Origin: Chromatiales bacterium
GTDB taxonomy: Bacteria > Pseudomonadota > Gammaproteobacteria > JAGRGH01
NCBI GenBank assembly: GCA_020445605.1
Contig: JAGRGH010000040.1
Location: 1-64,000 of the forward strand
Direction of reading: 5' to 3'
Length of the DNA: 64,000 bases
The notes beneath the pieces are model-generated. The model made no database searches. It was not told the DNA's origin and saw only the letters and a list, made by a program, of their open reading frames with translations. Shown here in pieces: positions 45,240 to 54,856 of this stretch. The number at the start of each line of letters is the position of its first letter. Position 1 is the stretch's first letter. Both the position numbers and the translations under genes were made by a program.

Positions 45240-45267
45240 ACCACGCCCGTTCACCCGGAATTGACTC

Positions 45268-46695
45268 GTGCGCAACGACGCCACGGGATTGTCTCAGGAC
45301 ATGCTGATGCCGACATCGCGTGCGAATCTGACGACGGTAATCGCGGGCGCGCTCGCAGGTGGGGCCTTGCTGTGGTCGTTGCTCCCACAGTTCTTCTCGT
45401 TTGACAGCTATGCCTACATTGCCCTCGGGATGCACCCGCAGGGGCATGCACTTCGACAACCCGGATTCGGCTGGATGCTGCTTGCTTTGGCGCGCTTCGC
45501 CAACCTTCAGCCGTGGCTGAATCTGAACGACTTGCTGTTGGGGTGGCACAGTCTGTTCTTCGGCCTGATGGCCCTGTGGGTGAAACAGCACTGGCGTACG
45601 ACCAGCACGACGGGCCGCATTGTGCTCGTGGTGTCGACACCGCTTGTGATCGTGGCGACGATGTTCGTCGCGAACGGGTTTTGGGCGGAGGTGACGGCAT
45701 GGACCTTCGTGCTCTTGCTGTGCTTGGTGTTGAGTCACGAGCGGGGCAATCGAGGCGCGAGGCTCTGGGTGATGCTGTTCGGTCTGGTCCTGCTGGCGAC
45801 GATGGCCCGCCGACAACTGATGATCCTGCCGTTGGCGCTGCTGGCCACGATGCTGACGGCGAACCTGTCCAAACCGGCCAGGCGGTCGGGATTGATTGGT
45901 GTCGTGCTGCTGGGAACTGCGGTGCTCCTGGTTCACCAGCAGAAAGACCAGTACTTCGTCCGGAACTTTCCGGAAGACCCCTACGGTCGGGCATTCTTTC
46001 CGGATCTGGTGAAAAAGAGCCTGCAATGCCGGCTCAAATGCGATCTGGCGATGTACGAAACCGATTGCAGCACCGAGCAGGGCCGCGCGCTCGTGGAGCG
46101 CACGCAATGCCATGAACTGGTTCAGTTCATGACCAGTCTCGGGCCGCCGCGAGTCGAACAACCCTCCGTGCTCGCCGCCATTCGTTACGCCGGCGCCGAG
46201 AAGACGCTACGCTGGCTCGCGCAGGCGCCGCTGGACTATCTGGGCGAATTTTATCCGCACCTCGAATACCAGGCATTCGGATTTGATGCCGGCCACAGCC
46301 TGTTGACCGAACACGCCGATACGCGCGCCGTGTACGCGCAAGCGCTGGATCCGGGGCCGCTGACACCGTCTGCGACCATGCGGAAACTGATCGATCTGAA
46401 CCGCTGGCTCTACGAGCATGCTGCCTTTCATGTGATGACGGCGCTTTCGGTCTTTCTCGCCCTGTTCGCATTGCTTGAACGATCCGGCCGGAACATCACC
46501 AGCGTCTTTCTGGCCTGGTTCATCGTCGGCACTTATCTGACCTTTGCGTACTTCCAGCCGCAGACCCCACTGCGCTACCTGTTACAGGTCATACTCCCCG
46601 GCTGGTGGTTGCTGCCACGCGTTTTCGAACGACGACACGCTCGCACTGCGCGCGCATCAAACAACGCTGGTGAGGGGCTGAGGCCCGCTCTGTAA
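45268..46695 (+). CDS. Multi-spanning membrane protein, GT-C-like
   Basis: About 475 residues from GTG 45268 (ATG 45301 is an alternative). I count ten or eleven hydrophobic segments and a soluble region at about 235-370 with four cysteines (LQCRLKCDL, ETDCS, TQCHEL). The early LPQFFSFDSYAYIALG places Asp and Tyr as in the first loop of GT-C glycosyltransferases, but homology is not certain. Role unknown. It could move or glycosylate envelope lipids, in keeping with the LPS genes further right. Confidence 0.6.
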   Translation: MRNDATGLSQDMLMPTSRANLTTVIAGALAGGALLWSLLPQFFSFDSYAYIALGMHPQGHALRQPGFGWMLLALARFANLQPWLNLNDLLLGWHSLFFGLMALWVKQHWRTTSTTGRIVLVVSTPLVIVATMFVANGFWAEVTAWTFVLLLCLVLSHERGNRGARLWVMLFGLVLLATMARRQLMILPLALLATMLTANLSKPARRSGLIGVVLLGTAVLLVHQQKDQYFVRNFPEDPYGRAFFPDLVKKSLQCRLKCDLAMYETDCSTEQGRALVERTQCHELVQFMTSLGPPRVEQPSVLAAIRYAGAEKTLRWLAQAPLDYLGEFYPHLEYQAFGFDAGHSLLTEHADTRAVYAQALDPGPLTPSATMRKLIDLNRWLYEHAAFHVMTALSVFLALFALLERSGRNITSVFLAWFIVGTYLTFAYFQPQTPLRYLLQVILPGWWLLPRVFERRHARTARASNNAGEGLRPAL

Positions 46696-46877
46696 ACGGA
46701 CCTGATTTTCGGGAAGGCGGTGCTCCGAGCCCGGAGCCCGGCAATCATCGGGACCGTTGCGTGCGCCGCGCACGGGGCTCGGCTGATCGTTGCCGAGCGT
46801 CCCGCCGCGTTGCGCGGTATCAAGGCCGCGGTTGTCGCGCCGGGATCAGCGTAACCGCGCGTGATGGCTGTCGATCA

Positions 46878-46911
46878 GGCGCGGCGCGGAGACAGGGCTC
46901 CGCGTCGCGCC
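46878..46911. terminator. Strong hairpin between convergent genes
   Basis: GGCGCGGCGCGGAG pairs with CTCCGCGTCGCGCC over 14 positions, one a G-T wobble, around an ACAGGG loop. It lies 6 bases past the stop of the small minus-strand gene. There is no T-run. Confidence 0.55.
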
Positions 46912-46917
46912 GGGTGC

Positions 46918-47091
46918 TCAACGTTTGCGGAAGAAACGTACCGCGAGCACGGCCGCCAGCACGCCGAGTACCGTGAGCGCGACGGGAGAGTCGACCGGTA
47001 CGGACTGCTCGACCACCTTCTTCTTCATCTCCGCGAACGCGGACAGCGGCAGCAATGTGGTGCCGGCCACGAGCAGGAACTTGTTGATCAT
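46918..47091 (-). CDS. Small secreted protein with sorting-like tail
   Basis: 57 residues from ATG 47091, with GGAGG placed five bases upstream. A signal peptide (MINKFLLVAGTTLLPLSAFA) is followed by a very short mature part (EMKKKVVEQSVPVD). Then comes SPVALTVLGVLAAVLAV and the basic end RFFRKR, the three-part layout of exosortase-type tails. If the tail is cleaved, only about 15 residues would remain. It may instead be a two-TM miniprotein. Function unknown. Confidence 0.6.
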   Translation of the reverse strand: MINKFLLVAGTTLLPLSAFAEMKKKVVEQSVPVDSPVALTVLGVLAAVLAVRFFRKR

Positions 47092-47172
47092 CTGATCCTC
47101 CAACGGAAAGCGAATCACCCGGATTCCGGGTGTACCCCAAAACGCCGCAACCATAACGGAACCCCGCACGCA

Positions 47173-49491
47173 TCACAACGACGCGGCCCGGTCGGCCTGA
47201 TGACTGCCTGCCTGATCGCCCCCGAAACGTTCGGGGCCAAGCAACCAGGTGCGCAGATACAGCGCCTCGAAAAGGTTCGAGTAGTCATCGGTCCAGACGC
47301 GATGCGTGCCGCTGCCTACGGCTGGCAGAGCTCGCCAGCCGTCACCCTGCGCAACACCCGGCAGGTCGGCTTCCGAGTGTACGATGACGACCCATTTCGA
47401 GGCCGATATCTCGTCGGCGGATTGCGCGGCGGTCGGCGTGAATTCACCGACCCGTCCGGCCAGCCCGAGAGAATCGATCAGCCGCGCCAGGACCGGTTCG
47501 AGGTCCACGTAGTTGTTCGTGATCTGGAACATCAACAGGCCGCCGGGCGCGAGTTTGTCGAGGTACATGCCGAGCGCCTCGCGGGTCACCAGATGCATCG
47601 GGATCGCATCGGAGGTGAAGGCGTCGAACACCAGCAGGTCGTATGCGCCATCGGTCGCCTGCGCGAGTTTGAGCCGTCCGTCGCCGAGAATGATCCGCGC
47701 CTGCGGGGCGCAACGATCCAGAAAGCTGAAGTACCGCGTGTCACGGGCGATTTCGGCCATGAGCGGATCGAGTTCATAGAACGTGATCGACTGGCCCGGG
47801 CGGACAATGCAGGCGAGCGTGCCCGCCCCAAGGCCCAGTACGCCGATGTTGCGAATGCGGCCCGCAGCGTGCATTGCCTCAACGATCTGACCAAGCGGCG
47901 CCGCGTGGTGGTAATAGGTGGCCAGCTCCGTGGCGCGATCCGGTTGCAGGCGCTGGGCGCCGTGCACGGTACGGCCATGCACCAGGTAGCGGATGCTGCC
48001 GTCGCCCTTGTCGACCACCGAGTACACGCCGAAAAAACTGCGGTCGCGCAATTGCACTGCACCCGCAGTGCTGGACGCATGCGCGGTCGCCAGCAGCGGC
48101 AGCAGACCGAGCGCGAATCGGGCCGGATGGTTGCGAAACCGGTCGAGCACCACGGCGATCGCGGCGAAGAAGACAAACACGCCAGCGGCGCCGAACTGGT
48201 CCGGATTCAGCGCCGGGAATGCACGCGGAAGCAGAAAGAACACCGCCAGCAGCGCGGGCAGTGCGAAATCGAGCCACGAGAGTCGGGTCATGGCGCGCCC
48301 CGATGACGCCCTCGCGCGCGGTCTCAACAAAGCGGCGAGCAACACGACCAGCGGGTACTCGTATACACCATCAAAAGCCAGCGGGGCGATGACTGCGCAG
48401 AACACCCCGCCGAGCAGACCGCCGACGGAGATCCATAGATAAAACTCTGTCAGATCGCTCACGTGCGGGCGCAGCCGCACGAGTTCACCATGGCACACCA
48501 TCGCCGTCAGAAACAGCACGGCGAGGTGCAGCACCAGCCGCATCCAGCCGTCGTCGATCGCCCAGAAGATTGCCAGGGCAATGAACGCCCAGGCCTGGAG
48601 TTCCAGCATCCAGTGCGCCTTCAGCCACTGCCGCCGCGCGAAGACGAACACGAACGAAAGCAGGAACAGGGCCAGCGGCACGACCCAGATAAACGGAACC
48701 GCGGCAACATCGGTGCTGATATACAGCGTCACGGCCAACAGTAGCGCCGACGGCACGAAGGCCAATGCAAGCCAGCGCAAACGTGTTGGCCAATCGGGTG
48801 GCACCCGCGCGGCCCGCGCGCCGGTCACATCCACCGCAGGCCGCTCCGGACGGCTCGAGCGAATCATCCACCCGCCACAGATCGCGATCACCATCAGCAA
48901 CAGCGCGTAGCCCAGGGCCCATGCCAGGTTCTGCTGATCCAGCCCCAGCGCCGGTTCGACGAGCACCGGATACGCAAGCAGGGCCAGGAGCGCGCCGAGG
49001 TTGCTTGCGGCGTAGAGGAAATACGGGTCATGCGCGTGCCGATGACCGCTGCGGGCGAACCACCGCTGCATGAGCGGCGCGGTCGCCGAAACCGCGAAGA
49101 ACGGCAGGCCGATCGACAGCGACAGATGCCCCAGCAACCAGAGCGCGGGCTGCGTCGTGATCTCGGCGGAACCGGCGTCGGGCCGTGTTGCCGGTAGGCT
49201 CGCCAGGGCGAGCAACAGCAGCACGACATGAACAACCGGCTGCATCCACGGCGTTACGCGTGTGGATAACAGATGCGCGTAGAGGTAGCCCAGCAGAAGC
49301 ACGGCCTGAAAGAACATCACCGCCGTGATCCACACGGCCGGCGACCCGCCCAGGGTCGGCAACACCAGCCGCGACACCATTGGCTGGATCATGAACAACA
49401 GAGCCGCGCCGAGAAAGATGGCGAGCGAGAACACAAAAACCATGGCGCGGCCGCCGGCCGTGGATGGGTTCACGATGTCATGGACTGCCAT
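47173..49491 (-). CDS. MFS-like membrane protein fused to spermidine synthase-like domain
   Basis: 772 residues. About twelve TM segments fill the first 480 residues (FLGAALLFMIQPMVSRLVLP at the start, the usual beginning of this family). The C-terminal third is a Rossmann methyltransferase-like spermidine synthase domain: GVLGLGAGTLACIVRPGQ, FYELDPLMAEIARD, ILGDGRLKLAQ and DLLVFDAFTSDAIPMHL. The DAFTSDAIPxHL motif is typical of these fused proteins rather than of true spermidine synthases, so the reaction is uncertain. It lies 13 bases after the TraX-like gene and is probably cotranscribed. Confidence 0.85.
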   Translation of the reverse strand: MAVHDIVNPSTAGGRAMVFVFSLAIFLGAALLFMIQPMVSRLVLPTLGGSPAVWITAVMFFQAVLLLGYLYAHLLSTRVTPWMQPVVHVVLLLLALASLPATRPDAGSAEITTQPALWLLGHLSLSIGLPFFAVSATAPLMQRWFARSGHRHAHDPYFLYAASNLGALLALLAYPVLVEPALGLDQQNLAWALGYALLLMVIAICGGWMIRSSRPERPAVDVTGARAARVPPDWPTRLRWLALAFVPSALLLAVTLYISTDVAAVPFIWVVPLALFLLSFVFVFARRQWLKAHWMLELQAWAFIALAIFWAIDDGWMRLVLHLAVLFLTAMVCHGELVRLRPHVSDLTEFYLWISVGGLLGGVFCAVIAPLAFDGVYEYPLVVLLAALLRPRARASSGRAMTRLSWLDFALPALLAVFFLLPRAFPALNPDQFGAAGVFVFFAAIAVVLDRFRNHPARFALGLLPLLATAHASSTAGAVQLRDRSFFGVYSVVDKGDGSIRYLVHGRTVHGAQRLQPDRATELATYYHHAAPLGQIVEAMHAAGRIRNIGVLGLGAGTLACIVRPGQSITFYELDPLMAEIARDTRYFSFLDRCAPQARIILGDGRLKLAQATDGAYDLLVFDAFTSDAIPMHLVTREALGMYLDKLAPGGLLMFQITNNYVDLEPVLARLIDSLGLAGRVGEFTPTAAQSADEISASKWVVIVHSEADLPGVAQGDGWRALPAVGSGTHRVWTDDYSNLFEALYLRTWLLGPERFGGDQAGSHQADRAASL

Positions 49492-49504
49492 GGCGCGATG
49501 AGAT

Positions 49505-50305
49505 TCAGTACCAATGCAATTCGAACAGGGAATGGCGCTCGGGATAGAGCAGGGCCGCGAGCACCTTGAAGGCCAGCAGATGGATCACGTAGACCTCCAG
49601 TGTCCGTCGCCCCGTGAGTTTGAGCACCGCGGTCATCGCCGTGGGCAGCGCAGCGGTGAGTCTCGCATAGCGATGTGACTCGAACAGGCCGAGCAGCAGA
49701 CCGATGGCAATGACACCGGCCGCCATGGTCAGCCCATCCAGCAGGCTGAACCGAAAGTACAGCTGTTGATAACCGATGTAGGCCAATGCCGACAGGGGCA
49801 TGAAAACGCGAACGCCCGGCGCTCCCCTCGAATCGCCGGATCGATGCCGCACCGCATGCCCATACAGCGCGAACAGCATGCCCAGCGCGCCATATTCGAA
49901 TGCGAACAGGCTTGGCCATACCAGTGCTGTAAGCAATACCGCGGTCACCAACATCCGGCCAATGCCGGGAAATGCAAAGTCCGCACACGGTATTTTGCAC
50001 AGTCGCGCGACGATGATCGTCACCAGCACGCTCAGGGGGAAAATCGGCTCGCCGACGACAAACGATGAAGCGGCGAGCACCACCGCGCCGGCCACAAGTG
50101 TCCACGGGATCGTGCGCGTGTTCGAATAGCCGACCAGAAACAGCCAGATCGGAAACGATATCCGTCCGAAGATTCGCCAGCCGGCCTGCTCCGGAAAGAA
50201 GTACGCGCCGACATGATCGATCAGCATCAGGATCAACGCCAGCGTCTTCAGAAGATCGTAGGACGTCAGATCGTCCGGAAGAACGGCAGCGGGCGTGTGT
50301 TGCAT
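49505..50305 (-). CDS. TraX-like membrane protein
   Basis: 266 residues with eight or nine TM segments. The opening TSYDLLKTLALILMLIDHVG and the FGRISFPIWLFLVGYS segment match the TraX family (acyltransferase-3-like fold), named for the protein that N-acetylates F pilin. Chromosomal relatives have unknown acceptors. The Asp-His of LIDHVG corresponds to the conserved catalytic pair of acyltransferase 3 proteins. It is the first gene of a two-gene minus operon. Confidence 0.8.
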   Translation of the reverse strand: MQHTPAAVLPDDLTSYDLLKTLALILMLIDHVGAYFFPEQAGWRIFGRISFPIWLFLVGYSNTRTIPWTLVAGAVVLAASSFVVGEPIFPLSVLVTIIVARLCKIPCADFAFPGIGRMLVTAVLLTALVWPSLFAFEYGALGMLFALYGHAVRHRSGDSRGAPGVRVFMPLSALAYIGYQQLYFRFSLLDGLTMAAGVIAIGLLLGLFESHRYARLTAALPTAMTAVLKLTGRRTLEVYVIHLLAFKVLAALLYPERHSLFELHWY

Positions 50306-50411
50306 GACTCAGAAAATGTGGGGTGACGGGCCGGAGCGGTTGCGGCGGAATTCGGACGGTACCAGAATGCGCGGCGCCCGGAGTGCTGAGTCCGACCGGC
50401 TGTCAACCCGC

Positions 50412-50466
50412 ACGCCTGGCGTGATCACGCAGGCGTCCGCCCGCCAGTCTATTCGAAGCGCGGGCG
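50412..50466. promoter_or_regulatory. Two palindromes in a divergent intergenic region
   Basis: ACGCCT-g-GCGTGATCACGC-AGGCGT (50412-50436) is a near-perfect palindrome with one unpaired G. Directly after it, CCGCCCGC and GCGGGCGG enclose a 16-base loop (about 50437-50466). No gene lies in 50306-50597. A regulator site or paired terminators are both possible. Confidence 0.5.
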
Positions 50467-50597
50467 GAACTCGTCGTTCCGATATACTTCGCAACCCGGC
50501 CGTCAACCGCTCAGTTCAACATGCGGACGAACGCGGACCGGTTCATCCGATCCACTGCTCGGTCCGCGCCCACCGCCCGAAACAGCGACGCTGAAAC

Positions 50598-51359
50598 ATG
50601 AATCTCTCCGGCAGGATGAAACAGGCGATCGAGCGCCTGACGGGCACACGGATCTTTCGGTTCCCGCCGCGCGGGGTCGACATGTTCCACGACATCGCCG
50701 CGGCGCTGCCGATGTTCCGGCCGAGCATTGTGTTCGACGTCGGTGCAAACGTTGGCCAGTCCGCGCGGTTGTTCCTGGATCACTTTCCAGATACGACCAT
50801 CCACTGCTTCGAGCCGTCCACGGACAATCATCGCAAGCTGCGCAACCACCTCGCCGGAACCGGGCAGGCACACTGTCATCGAATCGCGCTCGGCGCCGCG
50901 AAGGCCGACGGGACCATGGTGCTGCAGGGCATCCCCGAGATGTATTTCCTGCGCGAACAGTCCCGCGAGCAGCCGGACGCCGACTCGCCCACCGAATCCG
51001 TAACGATCGACACCATCGACGCATTCTGCGAGCGGAACGCGATCGAGCGCATCGGTTTCCTGAAGATCGACACCGAGGGCAGTGACCTCGAGGTATTGAA
51101 GGGTGCAACGGATTCGCTCGCCAGACAGTCGATCGATCTCGTTCTGGTCGAGGCCGGAATGAGCCCGACCAATCAACGACACGTGTCGTTCGAAAACCTC
51201 AAACAGTTTCTCGAGTCGCACGAATACTATCTGTTCGGGATCTACGAACAGATCCATGAATGGACCACGCGGGAACCGCATCTGCGACGCACGAACCTGC
51301 TGTTTCTTTCCAGAGAAACGCGAAGAATGAATCAGAAAGGCAGGAGGCTGGACCGCTAG
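50598..51359 (+). CDS. FkbM family methyltransferase
   Basis: 253 residues. SAM motifs are clear: FDVGANVGQSARLFL, the acidic FEPS, and the FkbM signature FLKIDTEGSDLEVLKGA. FkbM enzymes O-methylate polyketides, sugars or glycolipids. Standing alone beside LPS genes and pointing opposite to both neighbours, it probably modifies a surface glycan. The last 15 residues are basic and extra to the fold. Confidence 0.88.
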   Translation: MNLSGRMKQAIERLTGTRIFRFPPRGVDMFHDIAAALPMFRPSIVFDVGANVGQSARLFLDHFPDTTIHCFEPSTDNHRKLRNHLAGTGQAHCHRIALGAAKADGTMVLQGIPEMYFLREQSREQPDADSPTESVTIDTIDAFCERNAIERIGFLKIDTEGSDLEVLKGATDSLARQSIDLVLVEAGMSPTNQRHVSFENLKQFLESHEYYLFGIYEQIHEWTTREPHLRRTNLLFLSRETRRMNQKGRRLDR

Positions 51360-51374
51360 GGATCGTCATTCAAT

Positions 51375-52604
51375 TTAGGCCCACAAGGCCCGATAGATCG
51401 CCAGATATCTGCCGGAGACCGCCTCGGTAGAACACTCGCTGAGCGCGTAGCTTTTTGCGCGACTTGCATATTCGTCCCTTGCCTCGAAGAGCGCGAATAT
51501 CCGCTCAATCTCGTCGGTGGACAATGCCGTTTCATCGCCCACGACCACGCCCAGCTCGTTGTCGCGCACCAGGCCCGCCACGCCGGAGGCCCGTTCGTTC
51601 GTGACGACCGCCAGGCCCGCCGCGAGGTATTCGACGGTCTTCACGCTCAGACGCGGATCGGGCTGCGCCATGAAGTTCAGGCCGGCGTCCATGCACGCCA
51701 GATATCCGGGCACCTCGTCGAACGACGCGCCCACCACCCGGTGCCGGCGCTCGTCGATCCCGTGCGCCGCCATGACCTTGCGTAGCACCCGCTGATCTCG
51801 CGTTACAAACAGAAAGCAGGCGGGCCGCCCGGACTTCGCGATCGAACGCATAAAACCGGCGTAGGCGTTCGGGTCGTTCCAGAATCGCAACCCCAGACTG
51901 CCCACATAACCAAACACGAACGCGTCCGGATCGATGTCCAGTTCATGGCGAATGCGGGTTCGGTCGGCAGCCGCGCTCGTGAACCGTGCCGTGTCGACGT
52001 TGTTGCCGATGACATGCACGCCGGCCGACGGCACACGCGCAAGCAGACTCCGGCCAAACGCCTTCGAGGTGGCCACGACTGCGTCCGCTCCACGCAGAAG
52101 CCGCAGTTCCACCGCCTGCCAGTACCGGTGTGTGCGGCCGCCCCGTTTCATTCGCCCGAGCGTGACGCCTTCCTCGGGGAACGGCGACCGCGGATCGAAG
52201 ACCACCCTGAGATTGGGGCGTCTCGACTTGAGTCGAACGCCCGCGAGTGCAATCGGATAGGAGCGGAAGTGAACGACGGCACTGGCGCGCCGTTCGATCA
52301 GTCGTTTCAGCGTACGCACAACGCGGCCGATGACCAGCGGACCCTGGACGGGGCGATAGAACTGCCAGTCCAGGCGACGTGCCGTCCAGCCGAGGAACCC
52401 CACCGGTTCCACCACGAGCCCGACAGAATCCGGCAGCGCTTGTCGCAACAGTCGCCCAGCAGGTTTCGCATCTTCCGGTCTGGAAAAATAAACGAAGGTG
52501 AGATCGACCTCCTGTCGGGCAAACATCGCACAGATGTCCAGCACCTGACCACGCAACAGCGGCGAAGCCAGGTCCTCCATCCAGACAACGTAATAAACCT
52601 TCAC
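51375..52604 (-). CDS. Glycosyltransferase family 4-type
   Basis: About 409 residues from GTG 52604 (V/MKVYYVVWMEDLASP). The GT-B fold shows in the C-terminal half: FVFGYVGSLGLRFWND, then VVGASFDEVPGYLACMDAGLNFM and the donor-binding region DPRLSVKTVEYLAAGLAVVT, with Glu of the E-x7-E-like site in KTVEYLAAG. It is likely to add a sugar to the LPS core or O-antigen. It is last of a four-gene minus-strand series (waaP, two-kinase protein, methyltransferase, this). The residues upstream of the GTG are Cys/Arg-rich and not protein-like. Confidence 0.83.
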   Translation of the reverse strand: MKVYYVVWMEDLASPLLRGQVLDICAMFARQEVDLTFVYFSRPEDAKPAGRLLRQALPDSVGLVVEPVGFLGWTARRLDWQFYRPVQGPLVIGRVVRTLKRLIERRASAVVHFRSYPIALAGVRLKSRRPNLRVVFDPRSPFPEEGVTLGRMKRGGRTHRYWQAVELRLLRGADAVVATSKAFGRSLLARVPSAGVHVIGNNVDTARFTSAAADRTRIRHELDIDPDAFVFGYVGSLGLRFWNDPNAYAGFMRSIAKSGRPACFLFVTRDQRVLRKVMAAHGIDERRHRVVGASFDEVPGYLACMDAGLNFMAQPDPRLSVKTVEYLAAGLAVVTNERASGVAGLVRDNELGVVVGDETALSTDEIERIFALFEARDEYASRAKSYALSECSTEAVSGRYLAIYRALWA

Positions 52605-52674
52605 AATCAGGTTCAGGCTGGGCTGCAGAGCGCGTCGCAGCGCCAGAGGCGAACCACGCGATGCAGCGCGGGTT

Positions 52675-53337
52675 TCAATCGCGCACCAGCAGCATCTGGT
52701 AGCGCGACAACTCGACGCGCCAACCACGTTCCAGCATGTAGGCGATCACGAGCTTACCCTTGCCGCCGCCGCGTATGCGGCAGTCATCGATCAGCACGAT
52801 GCTGTTGGCGTGCAACCGCGCCTCGATCGCCTTGAATTCGGCGAGGTGATGCGCCTGGCTCGCCTGCTGCACGGCCGGATCGTTGCGGTCATAGTCGAAG
52901 CTGTCCAGATACAGCAGGTCCACCGCTCGGTCGCACTGCGCGAGGTAGGCGACCGAATCCGAGGTCACGAACTCGACAAACTCCCCGAGGCCCAGCTGCG
53001 CGACCGCGGCCTGCGCCGCCGAGATGCTGGCGGGGTCGATATCGACGGACACCACGCGCGCATGGTGTTGTTGCGCCCATGCGGCGAACACGATCGTGGA
53101 CGCGCCGTCCGATTTGGATTTGGCGAGTCCCTCGCGCGCGACGCCCGTTTCGAGGATGAAACGCCCGCCACGCGCTTCGAGCAGATCAAGTGCGCGACGA
53201 AAGGTGTCGCGCCGCTTGCCGAAGTTGAACCGCGCGGGCAACAGGGGCGCCAGCGTCTTCCAGCGTGAACGCCGGTACAGCCGATAGCCGATGTATGCCG
53301 CCACCGCCACAAGCAGCACGGCAATCAATAGTCTCAC
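52675..53337 (-). CDS. Membrane-anchored class I methyltransferase-like protein
   Basis: About 220 residues. I favour GTG 53337, with AAGGGG about ten bases upstream; TTG 53340 is equally possible. One TM segment (LLIAVLLVAVAAYIGYRLY) anchors a Methyltransf_24-type domain: ILETGVAREGLAKSKSDGAS in the SAM-loop position, VVSVDIDPAS, DLLYLDSFDYDRND and IVLIDDCRIRGGGKG. The glycine motif is atypical (ETGVAREG). It follows the two-kinase gene by 7 bases. Substrate unknown, probably an LPS intermediate. Confidence 0.75.
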   Translation of the reverse strand: MRLLIAVLLVAVAAYIGYRLYRRSRWKTLAPLLPARFNFGKRRDTFRRALDLLEARGGRFILETGVAREGLAKSKSDGASTIVFAAWAQQHHARVVSVDIDPASISAAQAAVAQLGLGEFVEFVTSDSVAYLAQCDRAVDLLYLDSFDYDRNDPAVQQASQAHHLAEFKAIEARLHANSIVLIDDCRIRGGGKGKLVIAYMLERGWRVELSRYQMLLVRD

Positions 53338-53344
53338 CAAGACA

Positions 53345-54856
53345 TCACCCCTTGTTGTTTCCTGGACCGGCGGCTTCCGCCGAGCCGCCATTCAGGAGTG
53401 TTTCGAACTGCCGCAGCAGTTCTGGCCGATCCCGCCAGTTGGCGAGAAACCGGCGTCGATCCCGCGCGCAGCCGCGTCGCGCGAGCCAGCCAAACCGCGG
53501 TTCGCGCATCGCATCCAGATCGAGGAGCAACACGTCATCGCGGCAAATCAGAAAATTCGTCGCTTTCATATCACCGTGCACAATGCCATTCATGGACAGC
53601 AGTTGCACCAGGTCGCACAGCCGCCTGGCAACCAGCGCCTCGTCGGCGTTCATCGCGCGGTCAAACGCGAAGAATTCGGCTGCGTTCTGCGCATCAACCC
53701 ATTCCGCGAGAAACCATGCGCGCCGCGTGAACGGGCCACGCTTTTCCACGATCGCGGCGATCGGCGCCGGCGTCGCAATGCCATGAAACAGCAGCCGGTG
53801 CGCGTTGCGCCAGGATTTGAGCGCACGCGACTGGCGCAGCGCCAGCTTCAGTCCATGCAGTGCGTTTTTGATGTTGTAGCGTTTCACCGCGAGCACTCGC
53901 CCCAAGAGCTCGCGCGTCCAGATCGTGCAGGTATTTCCCTGTTTGAGCATTCGCGCGCCATCCGGTGGTTGTTCGATTGCGCTCAAGTTCAGTTCGCAAC
54001 CGGGATCCGCGCCGTCAAGTTTTCTCACATAGATGCGTCGCAGGTCGCCGTTGCGATCCACCTTGATGTCTGTGCAATTGCGGAACATCTTCTTCAGATG
54101 TCGCCGTGTGGATTCGCGCCGCAGCCGGGCCGTGTGGCGCTCGATTGCGGCGATCGCCTCGCGGTTGGTGAAAAACCCCGTCGCCTGTGCGTAGCGCTGG
54201 AACAGCTGCGGCACCGCGGACAACATGCGCAGCGGCAGCAGCGCAAAAAATGCGGCAAGGTTCTGGCTGCGGGTGTGCCGTGACAACCGCCCGTGCATGC
54301 GCACCCGCGCGCCATCGATCGAATAGACTTTGCCGTCGGCGAGCAGAAAATTGCCCAGGTGCATGTCGTTCTGGACAACCGCCGCGTTGTGGTTGGCGGC
54401 GACATGGTCGACAAGATCGGAGAAGATCGCCAGCCGCTCCCCATCGCTCGTCGCGTTCTGCAGGGCAGAGCGGGGCGTCTGCGCATCGGCGAGCCAGCTG
54501 GCCACCAGCACGAACGCGGCCGTTCCGTCGACCGGACCGGAGTGCAGCACCGACGGCGCGGAAATGCCGGCCCTCGCGAGGGTCGCGTAGCCCCGATCCT
54601 CGCGACGCCAGTTCTTGCGTGCACCGTCGCCGTAGAACAGCTTGATCAGCACGGGTTCATCGTGCCAGCGCCCGGCGCCGACCAGTCGCTTGCCGGGCAG
54701 CCAGCGCAGGGTTTCGGTGAATTGCAGTTCTCCGGTTCGGCCGGCGGCCTGCCCGACCGGCACGCGGAAGGGTGCAACGAGATGTTCAGGAGAAACGTCA
54801 CGCGTCAGCGGCATGTTCGCCGGTCGACCGGCCGACGTGAGTGCGGTGATGGTCAA
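53345..54856 (-). CDS. Protein with two tandem LPS-kinase-like domains
   Basis: 503 residues, about twice a WaaP-type kinase. The first kinase fold (about 45-235) shows Lys72 (VLIKLFYGDG), Asp164 and Asn169 (NDMHLGNFLL) and Asp181 (YSIDGARV). The second (about 310-490) shows Lys325 (VLAVKRYNIK), His427-Asp429 and Asn434 (VHGDMKATNFL) and Asp446 (LLLDLDAM). All ATP and Mg residues expected for the KdkA/InaA/WaaP kinase group are present in both halves. Its ATG overlaps the waaP stop (ATGA). It probably phosphorylates heptose or Kdo of the LPS core, perhaps two positions. Confidence 0.85.
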   Translation of the reverse strand: MTITALTSAGRPANMPLTRDVSPEHLVAPFRVPVGQAAGRTGELQFTETLRWLPGKRLVGAGRWHDEPVLIKLFYGDGARKNWRREDRGYATLARAGISAPSVLHSGPVDGTAAFVLVASWLADAQTPRSALQNATSDGERLAIFSDLVDHVAANHNAAVVQNDMHLGNFLLADGKVYSIDGARVRMHGRLSRHTRSQNLAAFFALLPLRMLSAVPQLFQRYAQATGFFTNREAIAAIERHTARLRRESTRRHLKKMFRNCTDIKVDRNGDLRRIYVRKLDGADPGCELNLSAIEQPPDGARMLKQGNTCTIWTRELLGRVLAVKRYNIKNALHGLKLALRQSRALKSWRNAHRLLFHGIATPAPIAAIVEKRGPFTRRAWFLAEWVDAQNAAEFFAFDRAMNADEALVARRLCDLVQLLSMNGIVHGDMKATNFLICRDDVLLLDLDAMREPRFGWLARRGCARDRRRFLANWRDRPELLRQFETLLNGGSAEAAGPGNNKG

